This document shows positions 18,211 through 28,368 of a stretch of DNA of 64,000 nucleotides, one piece after another. The DNA is from Clostridiales bacterium (GTDB taxonomy: Bacteria; Bacillota; Clostridia; Oscillospirales; Acutalibacteraceae): assembly GCA_024690965.1 (NCBI GenBank), contig JAILOG010000012.1, positions 1 to 64,000 on the forward strand. The letters are read 5' to 3'. The translations under genes were made by a program, and so were the position numbers. Positions within the stretch are counted from its first letter, which is position 1. Every line of letters starts with the position of its first letter. The notes below the pieces were generated by a model. It saw only the letters and a list, made by a program, of their open reading frames with translations, did no database searches and had not been told where the DNA came from.

Positions 18211-18429
18211 TTGTCTAAAGAAGATGTAATCGAAATTGAAGGTACGGTAACAGAAGCATTGCCAAACGCACAGTTTATGGTAGAGCTTCCTAACGGTCAC
18301 ACAGTTCTTGCCCACATTTCGGGCAAATTAAGAATGAACTATATAAGAATTATTCCGGGTGATAAGGTAAAGCTTGAAATGTCGCCTTACGACCTTACAA
18401 AAGGCCGCATTACCTGGAGAACAAAGTAA
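18211..18429 (+). CDS. infA: Translation initiation factor IF-1
   Basis: A 72-residue OB-fold protein, exactly the usual IF-1 length, with [21 protein letters not shown] and the C-terminal [10 protein letters not shown]. It binds the 30S A site during initiation. TTG start at 18211 after AGGAGGG. Confidence 0.97.
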   Translation: MSKEDVIEIEGTVTEALPNAQFMVELPNGHTVLAHISGKLRMNYIRIIPGDKVKLEMSPYDLTKGRITWRTK

Positions 18430-18464
18430 TCGCATTAATTATCTTAGAAAGGAATGTTTGTACA

Positions 18465-18578
18465 ATGAAAGTCAGACCTTCTGTTAAAAAGATTTGCGAA
18501 AAGTGCAAGATAATCAAGCGTAACGGCAAGGTTATGGTTATCTGCGATAACCCCAAGCACAAACAGCGTCAAGGCTGA
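18465..18578 (+). CDS. rpmJ: 50S ribosomal protein L36, zinc-binding type
   Basis: A 37-residue protein read from ATG 18465, [17 protein letters not shown], ending HKQRQG. The CEKC pair, a later cysteine and a histidine (CDNPKHK) form the zinc site of the C+ type. AGAAAGGA lies upstream. It is in its usual place between infA and rpsM. Confidence 0.97.
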   Translation: MKVRPSVKKICEKCKIIKRNGKVMVICDNPKHKQRQG

Positions 18579-18629
18579 TTAAGCAAATTATTATTAAACA
18601 GTTAAATTATTATGGAGGTGCAATAAAGC

Positions 18630-18998
18630 ATGGCTCGTATATCCGGTGTTGACCTGCCGAGAGATAAAAGAATCGAAATCGGTTTAACATATATCTATGG
18701 TATAGGCAGAAAAACCGCAAGCGATATAATCGCAGCAACAGGCGTAAATCCCGACACTCGTGTAAGAGATTTAAGCGAAGAAGATGTAGCAAAATTAAGA
18801 GAGTATATAGATCACAATTGTCGTGTAGAAGGTGACCTTCGTCGTGACATCGCGTTCGATATCAAAAGACTTATCGAAATCGGATGCTACAGAGGTGTTC
18901 GTCACAGAAAAGGACTCCCCGTAAGAGGACAGCGTTCTAAGACCAACGCTCGTACCCGTAAGGGACCGAGAAAGACAATGGCTAATAAGAAGAAGTAA
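18630..18998 (+). CDS. rpsM: 30S ribosomal protein S13
   Basis: A 122-residue protein with the S13 start ([26 protein letters not shown]) and a basic tail ([15 protein letters not shown]) that contacts P-site tRNA. GGAGGTG precedes the ATG. Confidence 0.98.
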   Translation: MARISGVDLPRDKRIEIGLTYIYGIGRKTASDIIAATGVNPDTRVRDLSEEDVAKLREYIDHNCRVEGDLRRDIAFDIKRLIEIGCYRGVRHRKGLPVRGQRSKTNARTRKGPRKTMANKKK

Positions 18999-19016
18999 GC
19001 GAGGAGGAACAACAAA

Positions 19017-19421
19017 ATGGCAGCACCTAAGGGTAGCAAAAAAGGAACTGTACGCCGTCGCCGTGAGCGCAAAAATATTGAGCGCGGCGCAGCACATATC
19101 CAGTCCACATTCAATAACACAATAGTAACTATTTCAGATACTCAGGGAAATGCCGTGTCTTGGGCAAGCGCAGGCGAATTAGGCTTCAGAGGCTCAAGAA
19201 AATCCACTCCCTTTGCTGCGCAAAGCGCAGCAGAGACAGCCGCAAAGGCTGCTATGGAGCACGGTATGAAGAGTGTAGAGGTTTACGTTAAAGGCCCCGG
19301 CGCAGGCAGAGAAGCAGCAATAAGAGCTTTGCAGTCTGCAGGCTTAGAGGTTAGCATGATAAAAGACGTAACCCCTATCCCGCACAACGGATGCCGTCCT
19401 CCCAAGAGAAGACGTGTATAA
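19017..19421 (+). CDS. rpsK: 30S ribosomal protein S11
   Basis: A 134-residue protein with the S11 pattern [15 protein letters not shown], the KSTPFAAQ block and the C-terminal [16 protein letters not shown]. It lies on the 30S platform near the mRNA exit. GAGGAGG precedes the ATG. Confidence 0.98.
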   Translation: MAAPKGSKKGTVRRRRERKNIERGAAHIQSTFNNTIVTISDTQGNAVSWASAGELGFRGSRKSTPFAAQSAAETAAKAAMEHGMKSVEVYVKGPGAGREAAIRALQSAGLEVSMIKDVTPIPHNGCRPPKRRRV

Positions 19422-19446
19422 TAGGAAATAAAGGAGGAAAAAGCAA

Positions 19447-20046
19447 ATGGCAAAGAATATGCAGCCTGTTGCAAAGCGTTGTAAAACTTTGGGAATATCA
19501 CCTGCTGTTATGGGTTATTCCAAAAAGAATACTCACAGAAACGCCAACACAAATATGAGAAAAAAGAAAAGTGAGTACAGCTTACAGCTCAACGAAAAGC
19601 AAAAGGTTAAGTTTGTATACGGTATAATGGAAAAGCAGTTCAGAATGTACTACGAAAAGGCTGAAAAGGCTGAAGGCAAAACAGGTGAAGTTTTGCTTAT
19701 CACTATCGAGCGCAGACTTGATAACGTAGTTTACAGACTTGGATTTGCAAGAACAAGAAGAGAAGCAAGACAGCTTGTTAACCACGGTCATTTTACGGTA
19801 AACGGTAAGAGAGTTAACATTCCTTCTTTCCTTGTAAAAGTAGGTGACGAAATAGCTGTATGCGAGAAGAGCCGCAGCACAACAAGATTTAAAGATCTTG
19901 CGGGAGCTGACGAGTTTGTAGCAGTACCTAAATGGCTTGAGAGATCAAAGTCCGACCTCAGCGGCAAGGTTATTGCGATGCCTGAGCGCGAAGACATTGA
20001 TTTACCTGTAGAGGAGACTCTCATTGTTGAGTTGTACTCCAAGTAA
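19447..20046 (+). CDS. rpsD: 30S ribosomal protein S4
   Basis: A 199-residue protein with the S4 RNA-binding domain ([32 protein letters not shown]). S4 is a primary assembly protein and in many bacteria controls the alpha operon; no pseudoknot was identified in front of rpsM here. The N-terminal cysteine cluster of some S4 proteins is largely missing (one cysteine near residue 14). Confidence 0.97.
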   Translation: MAKNMQPVAKRCKTLGISPAVMGYSKKNTHRNANTNMRKKKSEYSLQLNEKQKVKFVYGIMEKQFRMYYEKAEKAEGKTGEVLLITIERRLDNVVYRLGFARTRREARQLVNHGHFTVNGKRVNIPSFLVKVGDEIAVCEKSRSTTRFKDLAGADEFVAVPKWLERSKSDLSGKVIAMPEREDIDLPVEETLIVELYSK

Positions 20047-20120
20047 TCCTCTGATAATTATAACAATAAGAAGATTACACACATATATGCGATATTCGCA
20101 GATGTTTAGGAGGTAAACAA

Positions 20121-21074
20121 ATGATTGAAATAGAAAAGCCGAGCATAGATACTGCCGAGTTGTCAGAAGACGGCAGATACGGTAAATTTGTTGTTGAGCC
20201 TTTAGAGAGAGGCTTCGGCAATACTTTGGGTAACAGCTTACGTAGAGTATTACTTTCTTCGCTGGAAGGCGTTGCTGTTAAAAGCATAAAAATTGACGGC
20301 GTATTGCATGAGTTTTCAACTATTCCCGGCGTAAAGGAAGACGTAACACAAATTGTCCTAAACATGAAAGGCCTTACCGCAAAGCTTTATTGCGAAGGTC
20401 AGAAGCAGGTTGAAATTAACGCTGTGGGACCTTGCGAGGTTACGGCGGATTCAATCGAATGTGACAGCGATGTTGAAATTCTCAACCCCGATTTGCACAT
20501 TGCCACTTTGGAAGAGGGCGCGAATCTTCATATGGAGATAGTTCTCGACAAGGGCAGAGGCTATGTTTCGGGCGAGAAGAACAAGCTGTTAATGGATAAT
20601 AACATTATCGGACTTCTTCCGATCGATTCTATATACACGCCCGTTGTAAAGGTAAACTATACCGTAAACGATACGCGTGTAGGTCAAATAACCGACTACG
20701 ACAAATTAACGCTTGAGGTTTGGACCAACGGCGTTCTTAATGCCGGCGAGGCTGTGTCGCTTGCGGCAAAGGTACTCACCGAGCACCTTAATTTGTTTAT
20801 GGATTTGTCAGACGGTATTGTTTTGCCTGATATGATGGTAGAAAAGGACGACAAGGGCAAAGAAAAAGTTCTCGAAATGACTATTGAAGAGCTTGATCTT
20901 TCGGTTCGTTCTTTCAACTGCTTAAAGAGAGCGGGCATTAATACGGTTGATGATTTGATAAAGAAGACAGAAGACGAAATGATGAAGGTCAGAAACCTTG
21001 GAAGAAAATCTTTGGAAGAGGTTATCCAAAAGATCAATTCTCTCGGATTTTCGCTTCGTAAGGAAGAAGATTAA
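20121..21074 (+). CDS. rpoA: DNA-directed RNA polymerase subunit alpha
   Basis: A 317-residue protein with the N-terminal dimerisation domain ([26 protein letters not shown]) and the C-terminal alpha-CTD ([23 protein letters not shown], then [15 protein letters not shown]) that contacts UP elements and activators. A 74-base gap follows rpsD; AGGAGG precedes the ATG. Confidence 0.98.
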   Translation: MIEIEKPSIDTAELSEDGRYGKFVVEPLERGFGNTLGNSLRRVLLSSLEGVAVKSIKIDGVLHEFSTIPGVKEDVTQIVLNMKGLTAKLYCEGQKQVEINAVGPCEVTADSIECDSDVEILNPDLHIATLEEGANLHMEIVLDKGRGYVSGEKNKLLMDNNIIGLLPIDSIYTPVVKVNYTVNDTRVGQITDYDKLTLEVWTNGVLNAGEAVSLAAKVLTEHLNLFMDLSDGIVLPDMMVEKDDKGKEKVLEMTIEELDLSVRSFNCLKRAGINTVDDLIKKTEDEMMKVRNLGRKSLEEVIQKINSLGFSLRKEED

Positions 21075-21112
21075 TATTACTTGATTCACTTTAAATAAAG
21101 GAGAGAACAGAA

Positions 21113-21454
21113 ATGGCAGGTACACGCAAGCTGGGCAGAGCGACTGATCACAGAACAGCTATGCTCAGAGGTCTTGTTACTTTCTTTCTTGATAAAGGAA
21201 GAATAGAAACAACAGTTACACGCGCTAAGGAAGTAAGAATTCTTGCCGAGAAAATGATTACCTTAGCTAAAGAGGACACTCTTCATAACAGACGTCTTGC
21301 TATGTCCTTCATTACTTCTGAGGATGTAGTTTATAAGCTGTTCAAAGAGATAGCTCCCAAATATGCCGATACAAAGGGCGGCTACACAAGAATAACAAAG
21401 CTTGGTCCCCGTCGCGGCGACGCTGCTGAAATGGCAGTTATAGAATTAATTTAA
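21113..21454 (+). CDS. rplQ: 50S ribosomal protein L17
   Basis: A 113-residue protein starting [21 protein letters not shown], the normal short L17 of Firmicutes. It is the last gene of the supercluster and is followed by a clear terminator. Confidence 0.97.
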   Translation: MAGTRKLGRATDHRTAMLRGLVTFFLDKGRIETTVTRAKEVRILAEKMITLAKEDTLHNRRLAMSFITSEDVVYKLFKEIAPKYADTKGGYTRITKLGPRRGDAAEMAVIELI

Positions 21455-21466
21455 GTTATATGATTA

Positions 21467-21498
21467 CAGGCAGACAGTTATATGATCTGCCTGTTTTT
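21467..21498 (+). terminator. Terminator of the ribosomal supercluster
   Basis: CAGGCAGA at 21467-21474 pairs with TCTGCCTG at 21486-21493, followed by five T at 21494-21498. A second small palindrome, GCGAAC/GTTCGC at 21524-21538, follows. Confidence 0.85.
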
Positions 21499-21609
21499 AT
21501 TTTCATGAAAGCTTTACGTGGAGGCGAACGGTGTTCGCGGTAATAATTTGTTAAAAAAATATTAAGGGTTTTTTTGTATATAAAATTGACAATAATTTGT
21601 TTATAAGCC

Positions 21610-21638
21610 TTTACAAGCGGGAAAATATCGTGTAAAAT
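21610..21638 (+). promoter_or_regulatory. Promoter for pyrH-frr
   Basis: TTTACA at 21610-21615, 17 bases, TAAAAT at 21633-21638. A TTGACA at 21586-21591 has no matching -10 at the right distance. Confidence 0.5.
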
Positions 21639-21674
21639 TATCGTGATGATTTCTAACACGGAGGTGTGTTTATA

Positions 21675-22382
21675 ATGCAGCCAAAGTATAAAAGAGTTCT
21701 GCTTAAATTAAGCGGAGAAGCCCTTGCGGGCGACAAAAAAACGGGCATAGACTTTGATGTTGTTATGAGCCTTTGCGAGCCTATTAAAAAGCTAAACGAA
21801 ATGGGTGTTGACATTGGCATTGTTGTGGGCGGCGGCAATTTTTGGCGCGGCAGAAGCAGCGGCAAAATGGACAGAACACGTGCCGACCATATGGGAATGC
21901 TTGCTACTGTAATAAACGCTTTGGGCGTGGCTGACGCGCTGGAAAAACTTGGCGTTGACGTCCGCGTTCAAACGGCTATAAATATGAGAAGCATTGCGGA
22001 GCCGTATATCCGTTCCCGCACGATGCGCCATTTTGAAAAAGGCAGAGTAGTTGTTTTCGGATGCGGCACGGGAAATCCGTTTTTCTCTACGGATACCGCC
22101 GCGGCGCTCAGGGCAGCGGAGACCGAGTCTGAAATAATTCTTAAAGCCACTATGGTAGACGGCGTTTACGACAGCGACCCGAAGAAAAACCCAAACGCCA
22201 AAAAATACAGCCATATAACATACAGCGAAGTGCTTAACAAAAATTTGGCTGTAATGGACAGCACCGCGGCTTCAATGTGTAAGGACAACAAGATACCCAT
22301 TCTCGTATTCAGCCTTGAAGACCCCGAAAATATCGTAAAAGCTGTTTGCGGGGAAGACATAGGAACCCTTGTTTCGGAATAA
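21675..22382 (+). CDS. pyrH: UMP kinase
   Basis: A 235-residue enzyme that phosphorylates UMP to UDP. It belongs to the amino-acid-kinase fold: [12 protein letters not shown] at the start, [12 protein letters not shown], and the [12 protein letters not shown] and VYDSDPKKN loops. The start ATG 21675 is chosen because GGAGGTG lies at 21660-21666; an ATG at 21666 is too close. It is followed by frr, the usual pairing. Confidence 0.97.
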   Translation: MQPKYKRVLLKLSGEALAGDKKTGIDFDVVMSLCEPIKKLNEMGVDIGIVVGGGNFWRGRSSGKMDRTRADHMGMLATVINALGVADALEKLGVDVRVQTAINMRSIAEPYIRSRTMRHFEKGRVVVFGCGTGNPFFSTDTAAALRAAETESEIILKATMVDGVYDSDPKKNPNAKKYSHITYSEVLNKNLAVMDSTAASMCKDNKIPILVFSLEDPENIVKAVCGEDIGTLVSE

Positions 22383-22407
22383 ATATTATTAATCGGAGGT
22401 AAATAAA

Positions 22408-22962
22408 ATGAAAGCGGTTTTAGACAGATTGGAACAAAGAATATTAAAGCGTATCAATTATTTGGAGAAGGATTTTGCGGCGATAAGAGCAGGCAGAGCA
22501 AATCCCGCGGTTTTGGATAAGCTCTCAATAGATTATTACGGCGCGCCGACGCCTATTAACCAAATTGCCGCCGTAAGCGTTACGGAAGCCCGCACGCTTA
22601 CAATTCAGCCTTGGGACGCGTCTGCGCTCAAGCTTGTTGAAAAAGCCATTCTCACTTCGGATATAGGCATCAATCCTCAGAACGACGGCAAGCTTATCCG
22701 TCTTATTTTCCCTCCGCTTACCGAGGACAGACGTAAAGAAATAGCTAAAGAAATAGGCAAAATGGCAGAAGAAACAAAAGTATCGGTAAGAAACGTAAGA
22801 AGAGACGCGATAGACGATATAAAAGAGCTTAAAAAGAATAACGAGATAACCGAAGACGACCAAAAGCTCGGCGAAAAAAAGGTTCAGGAAATAACAGACA
22901 AGTATATTAAGAATATAGAAACAATGGCAGAGAAAAAGCAAAAGGAAATCATGGAGATCTGA
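22408..22962 (+). CDS. frr: Ribosome recycling factor
   Basis: A 184-residue protein of normal length with the RAGRANPAVLDKLSIDYYGAPTPINQIA stretch and the C-terminal helical domain (RNVRRDAIDDIKELKKN). With EF-G it splits post-termination ribosomes. GGAGG lies before the ATG. Confidence 0.98.
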   Translation: MKAVLDRLEQRILKRINYLEKDFAAIRAGRANPAVLDKLSIDYYGAPTPINQIAAVSVTEARTLTIQPWDASALKLVEKAILTSDIGINPQNDGKLIRLIFPPLTEDRRKEIAKEIGKMAEETKVSVRNVRRDAIDDIKELKKNNEITEDDQKLGEKKVQEITDKYIKNIETMAEKKQKEIMEI

Positions 22963-22969
22963 TAAGAAA

Positions 22970-23008
22970 AAGCACAGACTTACCGGGATTCTTGGTTTGT
23001 CTGTGCTT
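22970..23008 (+). terminator. Perfect 10-bp stem after frr, possible terminator
   Basis: AAGCACAGAC at 22970-22979 pairs perfectly with GTCTGTGCTT at 22999-23008. There is no long T run after it, so it may instead be an RNA processing or stabilising stem. A smaller hairpin (CATAC/GTATG, 23011-23028) follows before uppS. Confidence 0.45.
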
Positions 23009-23087
23009 AACATACGTTTAACGGTATGTAACCGAAATTACCTCAGCGGAAAGGGCCTTAGTATATACGGGTCTGGGTTTAAGTATA

Positions 23088-23840
23088 ATGGCGATATTTT
23101 CAAAGAAAGCAAAAGTTAAACAGGCGTTGCCCGATGATATTGTTTTGCCGAAGCATATAGGTATAATTATGGACGGCAACGGCAGATGGGCAAAAAAAAG
23201 AGGTCTGCCGCGCACAGCGGGACATTCGGCAGGCAGCAGCACATTTAAAAAAATAGCTCGTTATTGCAGCGATATTGGGATAAAATATTTGACCGTGTAT
23301 GCGTTTTCAACAGAGAACTGGCGCAGACCGGCAGAAGAAATAGAATCGCTTATGAAAATATTTAAGTCTTATATGCTTGAGGCAATTCGTGATTTTAAAG
23401 ACGATACGGTTGTTGTCAGATTTATCGGAGATACATCTAAATTCAGCCGGGAACTTCAGGATTTGATGAAAGAGACCGAGCAAGGCAGCAAAGACCGCAC
23501 GGGCATGGTGCTGAATATTGCCGTGAATTACGGCGGAAGAGCGGAAATAGTTACCGCAATTAAAAAAATGTACGGTGAAGTAAAATCCGGAGCGTTGGAT
23601 ATTGATAACATAGACGAACAAACTGTATCGAATCACTTATACACAGCGGGACAGCCCGACCCCGATTTGATAATAAGACCGAGCGGAGAATACCGCACAT
23701 CTAATTTCCTACTTTGGCAATCCGCTTATTCCGAATATGTGATAATGGACGATGTTTTGTGGCCCGACTTTACAAAGGAAGACATAAACAGCGCCATAAT
23801 TGAGTATTCCAAACGAAACAGGAGATACGGAGGAGTGTGA
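23088..23840 (+). CDS. uppS: Isoprenyl transferase (undecaprenyl diphosphate synthase)
   Basis: A 250-residue cis-prenyltransferase with the catalytic HIGIIMDGNGRWAKKRG motif around residues 24-40 and RPSGEYRTSNFLLWQ near the C-terminus. It makes the C55 lipid carrier for peptidoglycan and for the YfhO/CsbB-type pathway earlier in the window. The ATG at 23088 has only a weak ribosome-binding site. Confidence 0.95.
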   Translation: MAIFSKKAKVKQALPDDIVLPKHIGIIMDGNGRWAKKRGLPRTAGHSAGSSTFKKIARYCSDIGIKYLTVYAFSTENWRRPAEEIESLMKIFKSYMLEAIRDFKDDTVVVRFIGDTSKFSRELQDLMKETEQGSKDRTGMVLNIAVNYGGRAEIVTAIKKMYGEVKSGALDIDNIDEQTVSNHLYTAGQPDPDLIIRPSGEYRTSNFLLWQSAYSEYVIMDDVLWPDFTKEDINSAIIEYSKRNRRYGGV

Positions 23841-23844
23841 GCCG

Positions 23845-24675
23845 ATGAAAAAAAGAATAATTACAGCCGCAGTGGCAATACCCGTTATTTTGCTGATATT
23901 CTTTGCGGCTTCCTCTTTTTCATATATTTTGGATATAGTTTTGGCTATTGGCATTGTTTTGTGCGTAGGCGAGGCTTTAAACGCCGCAAAAGCGCTTAAC
24001 TTGTATATGCTTTCAATACCCGGCATAATTATCGCGGGCGCAATACCGTTTTTGATATACACCAAATATCTGATACCGGCAATATACGTTTATCTTTTGG
24101 CGGCATTTGCGGCGATTATTTTTAACAGTAAAAAAATAAGCTTTAATAACGCCGTATTCGCGTTTTGCTTTACAATAATCATTTCGCTTACGATATCTTC
24201 GGTTATCGCGCTTTATAACAGCGACAGAAGACTATGCGTGTTCTACGTCGTTGTAGGGCTGGCGGCTCCGTGGCTTACGGACGCGGGCGCTTATTTTGTT
24301 GGCGTTACTTTGGGCAGGCACAAGCTTTGCCCCAACATAAGCCCCAAAAAGACAGTTGAAGGCGCAATAGGCGGAGTTCTCTGCGGAACATTGCTTATGA
24401 TAATAACGGGACTCGTTTTTAACAACCTTGTGTTTCCGTCATCTAATATAGATAAAAGTGTAAATTTTGTAAATCTTATTATCATCAGCTTTTTGTGTTC
24501 GGTATTCTCCATATTGGGAGATCTGGTTTTCTCTATGCTCAAGCGCAATTTTGATGTTAAAGATTACGGAAGCTTTTTCCCGGGACACGGAGGCTTTTTG
24601 GACAGACTGGACAGCGTTATATTCGCCATGCCGCTATTACTTATTACAAGCGAATACTTACCTCTTTTAAATTAA
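23845..24675 (+). CDS. cdsA: Phosphatidate cytidylyltransferase
   Basis: A 276-residue polytopic membrane enzyme that makes CDP-diacylglycerol for phospholipid synthesis. It shows the full family signature near the C-terminus: SMLKRNFDVKDYG followed by FPGHGGFLDRLDS. The start ATG 23845 follows GGAGGAG at 23828-23835; an upstream in-frame start would overlap uppS by over 40 bases and was not used. Confidence 0.95.
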   Translation: MKKRIITAAVAIPVILLIFFAASSFSYILDIVLAIGIVLCVGEALNAAKALNLYMLSIPGIIIAGAIPFLIYTKYLIPAIYVYLLAAFAAIIFNSKKISFNNAVFAFCFTIIISLTISSVIALYNSDRRLCVFYVVVGLAAPWLTDAGAYFVGVTLGRHKLCPNISPKKTVEGAIGGVLCGTLLMIITGLVFNNLVFPSSNIDKSVNFVNLIIISFLCSVFSILGDLVFSMLKRNFDVKDYGSFFPGHGGFLDRLDSVIFAMPLLLITSEYLPLLN

Positions 24676-24687
24676 AGGATATTAATT

Positions 24688-25842
24688 ATGGTTTCAAACA
24701 TATCAATTTTGGGTAGCACGGGCTCAATAGGCACACAGGCATTACAGGTGTGTGACAAGCATAATATTAAAGTATGCGCTCTTACCGCCAACACAAACAC
24801 CGCCCTGCTTGAGGCTCAGGTGAGAAAATATAAGCCAAAATTGGCTGTAATGACAGACATTGCCTGCGCGAAAGAATTAAAGCTTTTGCTTTCCGACACC
24901 GACACTAAGGTCTTGTGCGGCATGGAAGGCTTATGCGAAGCGGCGTCAATAGATGAAGCAAAAATAACCCTTAACGCTTTGGTGGGAATGGTCGGGCTTA
25001 AACCTACCCTTTCCGCGATAAACGCAGGAAAAAATATCGCCCTTGCAAACAAAGAAACACTTGTAGCGGGAGGCGAGCTTGTTACAAAATCAGTTAAAGA
25101 GAATAACGTAAAGCTTTTGCCCGTGGACAGCGAACATTCGGCTATTTTTCAGTGTCTTGAAGGTTGTTACAGAAAAAAGGACATTAAAAAGCTCATTCTT
25201 ACAGCCTCGGGAGGACCGTTTTTCGGAAAAACGTACGAAGAACTGACAGACGCATCTCCGTCGGACGCGCTCAAGCACCCAAACTGGAGCATGGGACAGA
25301 AAATAACCATAGACTCTGCTACAATGATGAACAAGGGCCTGGAAATAATAGAGGCACGTTGGCTTTTTGATGTGCCGTATGATATGATAGACGTTGTTGT
25401 TCACAGAGAGAGCATAATCCACTCTATGATACAATACACCGACAATTCGGTAATAGCTCAACTGGGGTTGCCCGATATGCGAATACCTATACAATACGCG
25501 CTTACATATCCCGAAAGGTATGAAAGCCCCGTTTCTGAGCTTGACCTTGCGGATATAGCAAAGCTTACGTTTTACAAACCCGATGAAGCGACATTCAGAT
25601 GTATGGCTGTTTGCAAAGACGCGCTTAAAAAAGGCGGTCTTGCTCCTGCCTTTGCAAACGGCGCAAACGAGGTTGCCAACCTTATGTACAGGCAGGAAAA
25701 AATCAAATTTCACGATATCGCAACCCTTGTACAAGAGGCGGTAAACGCCGCGCCGAAAATCTCGGCAGGCACATTGCAGGACGTATTAGACGCTGACAAA
25801 AGCGCAAGGGAGCTTGTTAAAAAATTAGTCAACAATGAATAA
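24688..25842 (+). CDS. dxr: 1-deoxy-D-xylulose 5-phosphate reductoisomerase
   Basis: A 384-residue NADPH-dependent enzyme, second step of the MEP isoprenoid pathway. GSTGSIGTQAL near the N-terminus is the nucleotide-binding motif; SEHSAIFQCLEG and NWSMGQKITIDSATMMNKG are active-site blocks. Together with ispG and uppS nearby it marks this run as isoprenoid and envelope genes. Confidence 0.97.
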   Translation: MVSNISILGSTGSIGTQALQVCDKHNIKVCALTANTNTALLEAQVRKYKPKLAVMTDIACAKELKLLLSDTDTKVLCGMEGLCEAASIDEAKITLNALVGMVGLKPTLSAINAGKNIALANKETLVAGGELVTKSVKENNVKLLPVDSEHSAIFQCLEGCYRKKDIKKLILTASGGPFFGKTYEELTDASPSDALKHPNWSMGQKITIDSATMMNKGLEIIEARWLFDVPYDMIDVVVHRESIIHSMIQYTDNSVIAQLGLPDMRIPIQYALTYPERYESPVSELDLADIAKLTFYKPDEATFRCMAVCKDALKKGGLAPAFANGANEVANLMYRQEKIKFHDIATLVQEAVNAAPKISAGTLQDVLDADKSARELVKKLVNNE

Positions 25843-25853
25843 CGGAAGGGATC

Positions 25854-27230
25854 GTGACCGGTATTAATACAGTTTTACTTATAATAATCGGCGTGCTCAT
25901 ATTTGAGCTACTTATATTTTCACACGAGTTCGGACATTTTATTACCGCTAAATTAAGCGGTGTACGCGTAAACGAATTTGCGCTTGGTATGGGTCCGAAG
26001 ATATTCAGCTTTACAAAAGGCGAAACGCTTTATTCGCTCAGACTTTTGCCGATAGGCGGCTATTGCGCTATGGAGGGCGAGGACGAAGAAAGCGACAGCC
26101 CCGACGCCTTTTCCAAAGCAAAGGTTTATAAACGAATGATAATTGTTATCGCAGGCGCGGTGATGAACATAATTTTGGGGCTTATACTTGTTTTCTGCCT
26201 TCAAATACAGGCGGACAGCTACGCCGACACAACAATTTCGGGCTTTTCAGACAGCGCGTACTCTTCCAAATCGGGATTAGAGGCAGGCGACAAAATTTTA
26301 AGTATCGGCGACTATAAAATATGGAGCTCAAACGACATATCTTATTCCCTTGCGATGCTTAAATGTACCGATGTTGACGGCACAGCGCCCGTTATCGCCC
26401 GTGAAAAATATAACGCCACACTGGTCAGCGTGTACGCATATCTTTCACAATATCAAGATAAATATGAAAAATCCGATTGGTATACCGTAACAAAAGAATA
26501 TAAAAAAGCAAGAGCAGATATAGACTCTGCCGCAACCGCTGAGCAGATAGTTGACATTTACGAAGGCGTATTCAAAAAAATGACCGCGGTTAAGCTTATT
26601 GACGGCACAAAAGCGGAATTACCCGAAATAAGCGTATCAATTACGGAAAAATCACCCCGTTTCAGAACAGACGTAACGGTGCTCAGAAACGGAAAAGAAA
26701 TGACGCTTAACGACGTTGATTTTTACACTTATTTGGGCGAGGACGGAAAACCCGCGATAAGCTTTGACTTTTATGTTGAGCCTATTGAGAAAAATTTTGT
26801 GACTGTTATAACATCCACGTTCAACAACAGCGTATCTATTGTCAGAATGGTTTATAAAAGCTTATTCGGCTTGATAACAGGCAGATTTTCACTTTCGGAA
26901 GTATCGGGTCCCGTAGGTGTTGTATCAGCAGTATCTCAGGCGGCTTCATCGGGCTTAGAAACAAGCTTTTTAGACGCGCTGAACAATATAATTTATATTA
27001 TGGCTATAATATCCATAAACTTAGGCATATTTAATATGCTGCCCTTGCCTGCGCTTGACGGAGGAAGATTCTTCTTCCTTATAATTGAAGCGATAAGAAG
27101 AAAACCCGTTCCGCCTAAATATGAAGGAATAGTTCACGGCGTTGGCTTTGCGCTTTTAATGCTTTTGATATTATTTGTATCCGCGAACGATATCGCAAGG
27201 CTGTTCGGCGGCAGCGGACTTTTCGGATAA
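25854..27230 (+). CDS. rseP: Site-2 protease (RseP/RasP family)
   Basis: A 458-residue intramembrane metalloprotease. The zinc-binding HEFGH motif is near residue 25, and the LPALDGGRFFFL motif near residue 400 supplies the third ligand. A PDZ region follows the second membrane segment (SAYSSKSGLEAGDKILSIGDY), and the stretch after it is longer than in Bacillus RasP. Family members cleave anti-sigma factors and remnant signal peptides. GTG start at 25854. Confidence 0.92.
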   Translation: MTGINTVLLIIIGVLIFELLIFSHEFGHFITAKLSGVRVNEFALGMGPKIFSFTKGETLYSLRLLPIGGYCAMEGEDEESDSPDAFSKAKVYKRMIIVIAGAVMNIILGLILVFCLQIQADSYADTTISGFSDSAYSSKSGLEAGDKILSIGDYKIWSSNDISYSLAMLKCTDVDGTAPVIAREKYNATLVSVYAYLSQYQDKYEKSDWYTVTKEYKKARADIDSAATAEQIVDIYEGVFKKMTAVKLIDGTKAELPEISVSITEKSPRFRTDVTVLRNGKEMTLNDVDFYTYLGEDGKPAISFDFYVEPIEKNFVTVITSTFNNSVSIVRMVYKSLFGLITGRFSLSEVSGPVGVVSAVSQAASSGLETSFLDALNNIIYIMAIISINLGIFNMLPLPALDGGRFFFLIIEAIRRKPVPPKYEGIVHGVGFALLMLLILFVSANDIARLFGGSGLFG

Positions 27231-27300
27231 TTTCATTGAATAAATTAAAGGAGATACAGTGTAACGGCAAATATTCGCAATGTGCGCTGCTTTATTAAAA

Positions 27301-28356
27301 ATGAGTATTGAAAGAAAAATAAAGAGAGCTGTAAAAGCCGGTAATGTTATAATAGGCGGCGCTGCCCCCGTAACGATTCAGTCTATGATAAACGTGCCGT
27401 CCGACGACATAGAGGGCAGCGTTAAACAGGCTGTCCGTCTTGAAAAAGCAGGATGCGAGATAATAAGAATAGCAATACCCGACAAAAGCGCCATAAGGCT
27501 CATAGACGCGATAAAAAACGAGGTAAGCGTTCCGCTTGTGGCGGATATCCATTTTGATTATAAGCTTGCAATAGAGGCGGCAAACGCGGGAATAGACAAA
27601 ATAAGAATAAACCCCGGTAACATAGGCTCAGACGATAAGGTAAAGGCTGTTGCCGATATTTGCAGGCAAAAGAATATTCCTATAAGAATAGGCGTAAATT
27701 CGGGCTCTCTTGAAAAAGAGATACTCGCGAAACACGGGCATCCAACAGCCGAGGCGCTTTGCGAAAGCGCATTATATCACGCATCTTTGCTTGAAAAGTT
27801 TGATTTTTACGATATAGTTCTTTCTATGAAATCATCAAACGTAAAAACAATGAAAGACGCTTATACATTGGCGAGCGAAAAATGTGATTATCCTCTGCAC
27901 CTTGGCGTTACCGAAGCGGGAACAAAAAGAATGGGTATTATAAAATCAAGCGCGGGGATAGGCGCGTTGCTTTTAGACGGAATAGGCGACACAATAAGAA
28001 TTTCTCTTACCGATGACCCCGCGGAGGAAGTATACGCCGCAAAAGACCTTTTAAAGGCGATAGGGCTGAGAAACGACGGCGTGACGATAGTTTCCTGCCC
28101 AACCTGCGGCAGAACGAGAATAGATCTTATAAGCCTTGCGACAAAAGTGGAGGAAAGCTTAAAGGATTGCAAAAAGAATATAAAAGTAGCCGTTATGGGA
28201 TGTGTTGTAAACGGACCCGGAGAAGCCCGTGAGGCAGACATAGGAATAGCCGGCGGCAAAGGCGAGGGGCTTATATTCAAAAAGGGCGAGATTATTTGCA
28301 AGGTTCCCGAAAACGAGTTGCTGACGGCACTCATAAAGGAAATAGAAAAGATGTAA
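27301..28356 (+). CDS. ispG: 4-hydroxy-3-methylbut-2-enyl diphosphate synthase
   Basis: A 351-residue [4Fe-4S] enzyme of the MEP pathway. The cluster ligands lie in SCPTCGRTR and GCVVNGPGEA near the C-terminus. The ATG at 27301 matches the usual start of family members (a short basic stretch before GNVIIGG and TIQSM); an in-frame ATG at 27280 adds seven residues. Oddly, the only good ribosome-binding site, AAAGGAGA at 27247-27254, is about 46 bases upstream and is followed by GTG-TAA. Confidence 0.93.
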   Translation: MSIERKIKRAVKAGNVIIGGAAPVTIQSMINVPSDDIEGSVKQAVRLEKAGCEIIRIAIPDKSAIRLIDAIKNEVSVPLVADIHFDYKLAIEAANAGIDKIRINPGNIGSDDKVKAVADICRQKNIPIRIGVNSGSLEKEILAKHGHPTAEALCESALYHASLLEKFDFYDIVLSMKSSNVKTMKDAYTLASEKCDYPLHLGVTEAGTKRMGIIKSSAGIGALLLDGIGDTIRISLTDDPAEEVYAAKDLLKAIGLRNDGVTIVSCPTCGRTRIDLISLATKVEESLKDCKKNIKVAVMGCVVNGPGEAREADIGIAGGKGEGLIFKKGEIICKVPENELLTALIKEIEKM

Positions 28357-28368
28357 GGGGCTATATAA